This document shows, piece after piece, positions 7,388 to 12,316 of a stretch of DNA of 12,316 nucleotides. The notes beneath the pieces are model-generated. The model was not told the origin of the DNA. It saw only the letters and a list, made by a program, of their open reading frames with translations, and made no database searches. How positions within the stretch are numbered: the first letter of the stretch is position 1; every line of letters starts with the position of its first letter. The stretch comes from Caldisericota bacterium. GTDB taxonomy: Bacteria > Caldisericota > Caldisericia > Cryosericales > Cryosericaceae. Both the position numbers and the translations under genes were made by a program. The stretch is taken from assembly GCA_026390195.1 (NCBI GenBank), contig JAPLGK010000158.1, forward strand, positions 1-12,316. Reading direction: 5' to 3'.

Positions 7388-7451
7388 AGCACACAAGGTT
7401 CAGGAAGGCCCGAAACTCCGAAGAACGCTTCAGGACTAGTTCCCCTTCCGC

Positions 7452-7814
7452 TTATCCCTCCTCCGGCACCAGTTCGTCGAGGACCGAGGCCAGCTCGAAC
7501 GACGACGTTGCCACGGCGGACTTCACGCGTGCGATGGTCTTCTCAGCCACATTGGGAGACCCATCGACAACAACAATGGGGATATCCCTCGTGACGCTCC
7601 GGGACTGGAGGGCAGCGGCCGTCTCACGCGAACGTGATGCCTTGAGGAACAGGTCCAGAACCACGACGTCGGGTGCCCATTCCGCAACACGCCTCACACC
7701 ACGGTCGCCGTCCTGCGACTCTGTCTGGACCTCCCAGCCGTCAATTCTCAGAAGCTCGGCACGGGCTTCGGCGGCGTCTTCGTTCCACTCGAACAAGAAC
7801 AGTTTCCGGCTCAT
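7452..7814 (-). CDS. Single-domain receiver-like protein, degenerate
   Basis: The 120 residues look like a stand-alone CheY-type receiver domain with no output domain. The beta3 strand and phosphoacceptor are visible as DVVVLDLFL (49-57, D54), and beta4 as IPIVVVD (78-84). Key positions deviate. The acidic pair that should follow beta1 (LFLFE...) is replaced by E9-W10, with E12-D13 slightly later. The Thr/Ser after beta4 is D84-G85, and no KP motif is seen after beta5, although K98 is nearby. Phosphorylation is therefore uncertain, and it may act as a pseudo-receiver. The start at 7814 is chosen because AGAGGAG lies about 7 bases before it; a longer reading from 7850 lacks a ribosome site. 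It follows the MFS exporter gene by 39 bases on the same strand, so they are probably co-transcribed. No histidine kinase is visible. Confidence 0.7.
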   Translation of the reverse strand: MSRKLFLFEWNEDAAEARAELLRIDGWEVQTESQDGDRGVRRVAEWAPDVVVLDLFLKASRSRETAAALQSRSVTRDIPIVVVDGSPNVAEKTIARVKSAVATSSFELASVLDELVPEEG

Positions 7815-7853
7815 TTCGACTCCTCTCACCGGCGCCCGTTGAGGGCACACACG

Positions 7854-9227
7854 TCACTCGTCACACATCGCCTGTTCCGCGGCGACCTCGGCTCCAGTGA
7901 TTGATGCCAGTACTACGTCGTGGTCTGGCAGCAGCTTCTCAAGATTCCGCAGGCGAGGCATGAGGAATCCCGCCAGTGTGACCGCCGAAGCAGCCGTGGC
8001 GCTCAGGAGGAACAGTACAGCCATGCCGGCTCCGGCGCCGGTCCCTGTTACTCGTGCGAAGACCGGCACCAGAAATCCGCCCGGACGCATCGCCGGTTCG
8101 AGCACCTTGTCTGCCAGGGGACCGGCCAGCAGTGTGGCGACAGGCATGACGATCCAGGCGATCATGCGCCTCGCCGAGAACACCCGCCCCTGCAATCCCG
8201 GGGGCACTTTGGCCTGCCAGATCGACTGGGAGAGACCGTTCACCATCGACCCGACACATGCGGACACCAGGAAGCCGGCAGCCCAGACGACCGGACCGCG
8301 CCCAAAGAAGACACACGAGCCCAGCACTATGAAGCTCAGGGGGTCGCCTAGCAGGATGCCGCGCACTTTGTTCTTCGGACCACCCCACACACCGAGCAGG
8401 AACCCTCCCAGCGCACCGCCGATACCCACTGCTGACTGGACGAACCCAAGTGCGGCGGCATCCTGGCCCGTGCGGGCCAGGATCATCGGTGTGAACAACG
8501 GGTTGGACAGCGAAATCATGAAGTTGGAGACCGCGAACACGCTGAGAAGGGACAGCAGGGGACCACGCTCGCGGATGAACCTGAACCCAAAGGTCATCTG
8601 CCTCCACATGGACTCCTGGGCCGACACGTCCGGGACGTGGCGTGGAATCTCCACGACCAGCAGGGCCAGGACCGCGACGCCGAACGTGATGATGTCAATG
8701 GTCATGATGCCCCCGACGTGGATGAAACGGATGAGCAAACCCGCCAGGACCGGGGCGACGATGATCGACCCGAAATCTGCCAGCGACATCAGGCCACTGG
8801 CACGCGCATAGTGCTCCTTGGGCATCATCTGCGAGATGGCGGCTGAGTAGGCTGTCCACTGGAACGCCGACCCGATGCCCTGCACCGAGGCGGCCACATA
8901 CAGGTGCCAGATCTGGAGATGCCCCGACAGATATAGCACCAGTGCGACGATGGTAGCTGTGACCGCCAGGAGGTCCGACAGCATCATCGTCAGCTTGCGG
9001 TTCCATCGGTCAACATAGACGCCCGCGAGAGGGGTCGCAACGATGGTTGCCCCGAGGAAGAAGAAGTCGACCAAGGCGAGAGATGTGGCGAGGCCGGTCT
9101 TCTGGTAGGCCCAGATGCTGAGCGCAAACGCTGTCATGGCCGAACCGACCATCGACAGAACCTGCCCAGACCACACAAGCAGGAACGCGCGGAAACCGCT
9201 GGGGTGCTGCCATTTCAGGTTCAACAT
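7854..9227 (-). CDS. Major facilitator superfamily exporter (MFS_3 / macrolide-efflux-like)
   Basis: A 457-residue inner-membrane protein with about 12 hydrophobic segments. The MFS motif-A equivalent PLAGVYVDRWNRK lies at about 66-78 in the loop after TM2. The stretch around MMPKEHYARASGLMSLADFGSIIVAPVLAGLL matches the drug-efflux branch related to MefA/EntS-like exporters, which use the proton gradient to expel small molecules. The substrate cannot be told from sequence. The reading frame extends upstream to 9488, but the extra N-terminal part is rich in charged and polar residues, crosses the neighbouring promoter and has no family resemblance. I therefore chose MLNLKW at 9227, with GAGGAG about 12 bases upstream, somewhat long spacing. 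A soluble tail of roughly 30 residues follows the last membrane segment. It is divergent from the AbiE pair and is followed by the receiver-like gene. Confidence 0.85.
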   Translation of the reverse strand: MLNLKWQHPSGFRAFLLVWSGQVLSMVGSAMTAFALSIWAYQKTGLATSLALVDFFFLGATIVATPLAGVYVDRWNRKLTMMLSDLLAVTATIVALVLYLSGHLQIWHLYVAASVQGIGSAFQWTAYSAAISQMMPKEHYARASGLMSLADFGSIIVAPVLAGLLIRFIHVGGIMTIDIITFGVAVLALLVVEIPRHVPDVSAQESMWRQMTFGFRFIRERGPLLSLLSVFAVSNFMISLSNPLFTPMILARTGQDAAALGFVQSAVGIGGALGGFLLGVWGGPKNKVRGILLGDPLSFIVLGSCVFFGRGPVVWAAGFLVSACVGSMVNGLSQSIWQAKVPPGLQGRVFSARRMIAWIVMPVATLLAGPLADKVLEPAMRPGGFLVPVFARVTGTGAGAGMAVLFLLSATAASAVTLAGFLMPRLRNLEKLLPDHDVVLASITGAEVAAEQAMCDE

Positions 9228-9403
9228 CGTACCGCTGGACTCCTCTCCGACCTGCGTCTCAGGTCTGTTCTCTCTTGCCCAGCTACCAGCATACGGGGTC
9301 GCCTCACCATTGTCAAACGCGGCCGTAGCCCTGAGACCACCTGGTTTGCAAGAAGAAACGCCCCCGACCTGAGCATCGCCGCCCAGCCAACTCCCTTGCG
9401 CCC

Positions 9404-9443
9404 TTGACATCCATTGTCTATTGTTAACACTATTGTTAATAAT
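9404..9443 (+). promoter_or_regulatory. AbiE promoter with tandem operator-like repeats
   Basis: An AT-rich island in GC-rich surroundings. A perfect -35 TTGACA lies at 9404-9409. The 10-mer CTATTGTTAA occurs at 9418-9427 and again at 9430-9439, a 12-base period of about one helical turn, and the first copy contains the palindrome TGTTAACA (9422-9429). Candidate -10 boxes are CACTAT (9428-9433) and AATAAT (9438-9443); I cannot choose between them. The repeats cover the promoter, where the wHTH antitoxin encoded downstream could bind and autorepress. Confidence 0.6.
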
Positions 9444-9460
9444 CGGCAATGGAGGTTGAC

Positions 9461-10294
9461 GTGAGAAGTTACGCAGAGCTCGTTGCATACAGTAGTGCGA
9501 ACGCTCTCCCTCTCGACCGGGTCATCCGGGAGGAGTTGCAGCGCCTCATCTTGCGATACCTGAGCGAACAGGGGTTCTTCGTTCACGGCGTCTTCCAGGG
9601 AGGTACGGCCATCCGGCTAGTGTATGGCGGAACGCGGTTCTCCAAGGACCTCGACTTCGTCCTCCGACCCGAGAGGACGATCGCAGGCCTGAACCTGCCC
9701 GGGTTGCTGGAGGGTCTGCCATCGTTCATGCGCCGCGAAGTCCCATTCGCTGACCGCCCTGGTCTCAGAGAGCAGAAGATGGAATCCATGTTCGCGCGTT
9801 ATCGGTGCCGACTTGAGCTGCAAGCGCCGGTCGGCGGGCTTGTCATCAACCTAGAGTTGTCAGGTGTCTCCAGCCGGTCACCGCTTCCGCGAGTCATGCG
9901 TTCCGATACTATCGATTTCGCGACCGTCGTCGAAGACGAATCCGAGATCCTTGTGGACAAGCTGGTGGCTCTTGCACTTCGCTCATACATGAAGGGCCGG
10001 GATATCTGGGATGCCTGGTTTCTCACACACGAACATCACGTTGCAGCGCCGGAAGCAGGAGCCGTTGCCGCCAAGGCAGCCGACTATGGAACGACTCTGA
10101 TGGATCTGACCAGCAGGGTCGAGCACAGCAAGACAAGAATCGAAACCGTCGGACTCGCGGCGCTCGAGGCCGAGATGAGACTCTTCCTTCCTGCCCGGCT
10201 GTACGACGCCATGACGCCTGCGTTTCCGGACGTCAACGCCAGCGTTGCCGCAATGATGAATACTCTCCTGAACCAGCTGACTGGAGCGTCATGA
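9461..10294 (+). CDS. abiEii: AbiEii-type nucleotidyltransferase toxin
   Basis: The 277-residue protein belongs to the AbiEii/COG2253 nucleotidyltransferase toxins of type IV toxin-antitoxin and phage-abortive systems. Visible motifs are FQGGTAIRLVYGGTRFSKDLDF (45-66), giving the GG and the metal-binding D63/D65. INLELS (129-134) probably holds the third acidic residue. The C-terminal signature has K167 (VDKLVALALR) and R180-D181-x2-D184 (GRDIWDAWFL). Known relatives modify tRNA 3' ends or other RNA with nucleotides; the target here is unknown. An ATG at 9449 overlaps the Shine-Dalgarno GGAGG (9451-9455) and would have none of its own. The GTG at 9461, five bases after it, is the better start. 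The stop overlaps the antitoxin gene as ATGA. Confidence 0.88.
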   Translation: MRSYAELVAYSSANALPLDRVIREELQRLILRYLSEQGFFVHGVFQGGTAIRLVYGGTRFSKDLDFVLRPERTIAGLNLPGLLEGLPSFMRREVPFADRPGLREQKMESMFARYRCRLELQAPVGGLVINLELSGVSSRSPLPRVMRSDTIDFATVVEDESEILVDKLVALALRSYMKGRDIWDAWFLTHEHHVAAPEAGAVAAKAADYGTTLMDLTSRVEHSKTRIETVGLAALEAEMRLFLPARLYDAMTPAFPDVNASVAAMMNTLLNQLTGAS

Positions 10295-10890
10295 GCACTC
10301 GCGACTACCTGGAGCTGCTGAGCACCTACAAGCAAAAGAAGCTCTTCCGCACGGTGGACTTCGCGACACTACTCAACAGGGACATGCCCAGCGTCCGCGT
10401 CGAGCTGAGCCGCCTCGTCTCACGGGGGATGCTGAGTCGGGCCTCAAAGGGGCTGTACCTCAACCCGTACAACCCGCCGACCCCAGAAGAGCTGGCCATG
10501 GCCCTGAGATCGCCAGCTTACATCAGCATGGAATCGGCGCTCGCCCACCAGGGCATTCTCAGTCAGTCCCCGTTCACCGCGACACTCGTCACGACAGGTT
10601 CGACCGGCATCGTCGATGCCATGAACACGCGGTTTGAGTACCATCACCTGCAGCCCGCGTGGTTCACCGGATACCACAGGCGCGAATCATATGACATGGC
10701 CGAGCCGGAGAAAGCGCTGTGTGACCTTGTCTACCTCCGGTACCGGAGGACACGCGAACTCAGTGAGGACAGGATGCGCAGCCTGCTGGATGACATGGAC
10801 CTGATGGAGTTGCACAAGGTGCCCTTGCGCCGGTACGTCCGACTCATGCACTTGGAGGACAGCTTCCGCCAGCTGGAGATCGTGTTGTAG
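10291..10890 (+). CDS. abiEi: AbiEi-type antitoxin, winged-helix regulator
   Basis: A 199-residue protein of the AbiEi/COG5340 family, the partner of AbiEii. The N-terminal winged helix-turn-helix spans about residues 5-60 (VRVELSRLVSRGMLSRASKGLY is the recognition helix and wing). The family core follows with YISMESALAHQGI (77-89) and MAEPEKALCDLVYL (136-149). Characterised relatives neutralise the toxin and also repress their own promoter by binding repeats there, so the tandem repeats at 9418-9439 are the natural target. It overlaps the toxin gene by ATGA, so its translation should depend on that of the toxin. In the classical streptococcal abiE locus the antitoxin gene comes first; here it is second. 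The gene is complete, at the normal length. Confidence 0.88.
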   Translation: MSTRDYLELLSTYKQKKLFRTVDFATLLNRDMPSVRVELSRLVSRGMLSRASKGLYLNPYNPPTPEELAMALRSPAYISMESALAHQGILSQSPFTATLVTTGSTGIVDAMNTRFEYHHLQPAWFTGYHRRESYDMAEPEKALCDLVYLRYRRTRELSEDRMRSLLDDMDLMELHKVPLRRYVRLMHLEDSFRQLEIVL

Positions 10891-10897
10891 CTGGAGT

Positions 10898-10979
10898 ACT
10901 GCATCTCTGTCCGTCGTTCCCCCCCCCCGAGCCCTTTTGTTCAAGGCGAGGGGTGTCTTCGGCACAGGCGGGAACCCAT
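10898..10979. repeat. Palindromic hairpin repeat, copy 1 (one unit)
   Basis: The element starts with ACTGCATCTC, runs into a tract of 10 C (10919-10928), then has GA, a 17-base core GCCCTTTTGTTCAAGGC (10931-10947), GAGGGG (10948-10953), TGTCTTCGGC and finally GGGAACCCAT. Outer arms GTTCCC (10916-10921) and GGGAAC (10970-10975) pair, CCCC pairs with GGGG, and the ends GCC/GGC of the core pair. The edges match copy 2 at 20 of 23 bases on the left and 29 of 32 on the right. It begins 7 bases after the antitoxin stop. It is not a standard terminator, since there is no T-run. Confidence 0.85.
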
Positions 10980-11047
10980 TGCAAAAGGCTCCTGAAGACT
11001 CATTCATGAGTGCCAGAAGACCGGCCTTCCTGTCGAGTACGCTCCTC

Positions 11048-11075
11048 TTGTAAGCACATTGGAATACGGCATACT
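11048..11075 (+). promoter_or_regulatory. Weak putative promoter of the membrane protein gene
   Basis: TTGTAA (11048-11053) and CATACT (11070-11075) are each 4-of-6 matches, with a 16-base spacer. They lie 32 bases before the start codon at 11107. This is suggestive only. The rest of the gap from 10980 to 11047 shows no signal I can identify. Confidence 0.3.
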
Positions 11076-11106
11076 GAGACACTTCATCTTGATCCAGGAG
11101 GTTCCC

Positions 11107-11487
11107 ATGGAACAGAGCGATCTCTTGCACTTTATACCGATGCTTCTGGGCATTGTTGCCCTGCTTGCTGCAGCATTCATTGGCAAGACAGACAAGGGTG
11201 GCAAGAAACTGAGTATCCATAAAGCGGTGGCAGGTATCGGCGTGGCCATCGTCCTGCTTGGCGTTGCCTGGCTAGTTGTGACTGGGGCCCTCGAGCCCGA
11301 CCTGATGCACTTCTACAGTGCCCTTCTGGCGAGCGTGTTCGTGACCCTGACACCAGTCGGAGGATTGCTGTACCTGAAAGCAGTGCCGACAAAGAAGGCC
11401 GGCCTGCGGAAATCGCATCGTATCGATGCGGCCATCGTCTTTGGGCTGGCTGCTCTTACGGTGATTCTCGGCATCCTCGACAAGTAG
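11107..11487 (+). CDS. Small four-helix membrane protein, function unknown
   Basis: A 126-residue integral membrane protein that I do not recognise. Hydrophobic segments lie at about 9-26, 38-60, 68-90 and 105-124. The lysine-rich loops (27-39 and 91-105) suggest that both ends face outward and these loops face the cytoplasm. A single histidine precedes each helix: H8, H38, H68 and H104. With that topology H8 and H68 lie at the outer face and H38 and H104 at the inner face, an arrangement reminiscent of a di-haem cytochrome b four-helix bundle; this is inference. AGGAGG at 11096-11101 sits 5 bases before the ATG at 11107; an in-frame ATG at 11059 has no such site. The gene stands alone between two copies of the hairpin repeat. 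A GGTGC/GCACC hairpin (11487-11506) follows the stop without a T-run. Confidence 0.75.
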   Translation: MEQSDLLHFIPMLLGIVALLAAAFIGKTDKGGKKLSIHKAVAGIGVAIVLLGVAWLVVTGALEPDLMHFYSALLASVFVTLTPVGGLLYLKAVPTKKAGLRKSHRIDAAIVFGLAALTVILGILDK

Positions 11488-11518
11488 GTGCCCAGAAGGT
11501 AGCACCACCGACAAGAAC

Positions 11519-11706
11519 ACTGCATCTCCATCCGCCGTTCCCCCCCCCGAGTATGTTGGTCTAATACGAGGGGTGCTTCTCCCGAGCCCTTTTGTTCAAG
11601 GCCCCCGAGCACTTTCTTCCCATGCCCCCGAGCGTGTTAGTCCAATGCGAGGGGCGCTTGTGAGGGGCGCTTCTGAGGGGTGTCTTCGGCGAAGGAGGGA
11701 ACCCAT
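11519..11706. repeat. Palindromic hairpin repeat, copy 2 (expanded, four units)
   Basis: This copy has the same edges as copy 1 (ACTGCATCTC ... GGGAACCCAT) but is 188 rather than 82 bases long. Unit 1 is CCCCGA, core GTATGTTGGTCTAATAC (11551-11567), GAGGGG, then TGCTTCT. Three left arms follow, each with its core: GCCCTTTTGTTCAAGGC (11586-11602), GCACTTTCTTCCCATGC (11609-11625) and GCGTGTTAGTCCAATGC (11632-11648). Three right arms GAGGGG then occur at 11649, 11662 and 11675, separated by CGCTTGT and CGCTTCT. All cores are 17 bases with complementary ends. Left and right arms therefore nest like brackets. No convincing protein is encoded here. Confidence 0.85.
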
Positions 11707-11742
11707 GCCCAGCTTGCAGCACTTGAGACAATGCTCTCCGCG

Positions 11743-11772
11743 CTGACACTCTGCGCCCTTTTGCGCTATACT
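11743..11772 (+). promoter_or_regulatory. Promoter of the HerA-type ATPase gene
   Basis: CTGACA (11743-11748, 5 of 6) and TATACT (11767-11772, 5 of 6) are separated by 18 bases. Transcription would begin near 11779, leaving a leader of about 30 bases before the ATG at 11808. This is the best complete sigma-70-type pair in the window. Confidence 0.65.
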
Positions 11773-11807
11773 GCCTTGGATTGATTGACACAGCAAAAGG
11801 AGCTGGC

Positions 11808-12316
11808 ATGGCTGAAGCAGCACCAATCGGATTCGTCCTGGGCACCAAGACCGCATCGTCCCTGGAGTTCTATGTCCTCGTCGACCAGCACAACTACCTG
11901 GAGCTGGACGACGTCGTCTTCGTGCGGTCGGCGGTCGAGGGGTATGCCGGCGTCGAGGCCGTCACCTTCTACGGCACCGTCATCGAGGTCCAGCAGTACC
12001 ACGAGGGCATCCAGTTCGACAGCGACACCACCATCGTGCGCCAGGGCATCATGCCCGCGGGTGTCGCCTACGTGGGCAAGGTGCAGGTCACCAAGCTGGA
12101 ACCCGAGGTCTTTGTCGCCCCGCACCCGGCCGACTTCGTCTACCGCGCCACCGGCGCCGACCTGGACAAGGCGCTCAGCTTCGACGTCATGAAGCAGCGC
12201 GTTCCTGTCGGCATCATGCGCAACAAGGAGCCTTTCTACGTCAACTTCGAGTTCCTCAACGGCGCCAAGGGTGCACACGTCAGTATCAGCGGCGTCAGCG
12301 GCGTCGCCACCAAGAC
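11808..12316 (+). CDS. HerA/DUF87-type ATPase, N-terminal part (3' partial)
   Basis: The first 169 codons of a gene that runs off the window. The N-terminal region (about 5-140) is rich in beta-strands, resembling the HAS-barrel that precedes the motor domain in HerA-like hexameric DNA-translocating ATPases (for example IGFVLGTKTASSLEFYVLVD at 7-26 and GVAYVGKVQVTKLEP at 85-99). It is followed by NGAKGAHVSISGVSGVATK (151-169). GVSGVATK(T) is placed where the Walker A P-loop should be and reads like the variant found in HerA/VirB4-related ATPases. Such proteins pump or process DNA, often with a NurA nuclease, but the downstream neighbours are not visible. AAAAGGAG lies 5 bases before the ATG. 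Another frame open from 11785 through 12192 is a shadow. Family assignment is moderately sure; specific role unknown. Confidence 0.7.
   Translation, partial: MAEAAPIGFVLGTKTASSLEFYVLVDQHNYLELDDVVFVRSAVEGYAGVEAVTFYGTVIEVQQYHEGIQFDSDTTIVRQGIMPAGVAYVGKVQVTKLEPEVFVAPHPADFVYRATGADLDKALSFDVMKQRVPVGIMRNKEPFYVNFEFLNGAKGAHVSISGVSGVATK

Noticed and set aside
7388..7451. Bidirectional terminator between the convergent superoxide reductase and receiver genes
   Set aside because: Only a 4-bp GAAG/CTTC hairpin is visible and there are no T-tracts on either side.
7897..8811. 304-residue open frame on the + strand inside the MFS gene
   Set aside because: It is antisense to a clear 12-segment transporter and is Pro/Arg/Ser-rich with no family features.
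9228..9488. N-terminal extension of the MFS protein to an ATG at 9488
   Set aside because: It would cross the AbiE promoter and the start of the toxin gene, shows no membrane or family character, and a better start lies at 9227.
11487..11506. GGTGC/GCACC hairpin as intrinsic terminator of the membrane protein gene
   Set aside because: Only 5 bp of stem with a 10-base loop and no following T-run; noted as a weak hairpin only.
10898..11706. CRISPR-like array
   Set aside because: Units are hairpins with related cores of 17 bases, nested and only five in number, without a constant repeat separating unrelated spacers, and no cas genes are present.
11561..11856. Small - strand open frames through the hairpin repeat
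   Set aside because: Their sequence is produced by the repeat units (the same peptide fragment recurs from copy 1), there is no ribosome site, and they run into the HerA-type promoter.
1..12316. tRNA or rRNA genes
   Set aside because: I saw no TTCGA/TTCAA T-loop with flanking cloverleaf arms and no rRNA-like sequence in any intergenic gap.

Overview
The window is high-GC, densely packed bacterial DNA. Its gene content points to a strictly anaerobic or microaerophilic bacterium: the NAD-linked dihydroorotate dehydrogenase pair PyrK/PyrD (class 1B), a class-2 OMP decarboxylase, a desulfoferrodoxin-type superoxide reductase, and an aspartate-semialdehyde dehydrogenase of the archaeal-like type. 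These features suit a deep-branching or uncultivated lineage. I cannot name a genus from sequence alone.

Left part (1-4197, + strand): a pyrimidine operon, pyrC (5' end outside the window) - pyrF - pyrK - pyrD - pyrE. Every junction overlaps (ATGA or 8 bp), so translation is probably coupled. It covers carbamoyl-aspartate cyclisation through orotate to UMP. The 3' end of pyrD has been overwritten by a small interspersed repeat. A second copy in opposite orientation lies after pyrE as a perfect 14-bp hairpin. A promoter then starts a second operon, asd-lysC (4373-6858), the first two steps from aspartate to lysine, threonine and methionine. A monocistronic superoxide reductase gene (6998-7387) with an extended -10 promoter follows.

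Middle part (7452-9227, - strand): an MFS exporter followed 39 bp downstream by a single-domain, degenerate receiver-like protein, convergent with the superoxide reductase gene.

Right part (9404-12316, + strand): an AT-rich promoter with tandem operator-like repeats drives an AbiE-type pair, with the nucleotidyltransferase toxin gene upstream of the antitoxin gene (the reverse of the classical order). Next comes a small four-helix membrane protein gene with a conspicuous His pattern. It is bracketed by two copies of an unusual palindromic repeat built from CCCCGA-17 nt-GAGGGG hairpin units. In the second copy three left arms precede three right arms, so the units can nest. The window closes with the N-terminal third of a HerA/DUF87-type ATPase gene that has its own good promoter.

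The most novel-looking material is the nested hairpin repeat around 10898-11706, followed by the repeat that has become the end of pyrD and the start context of pyrE.
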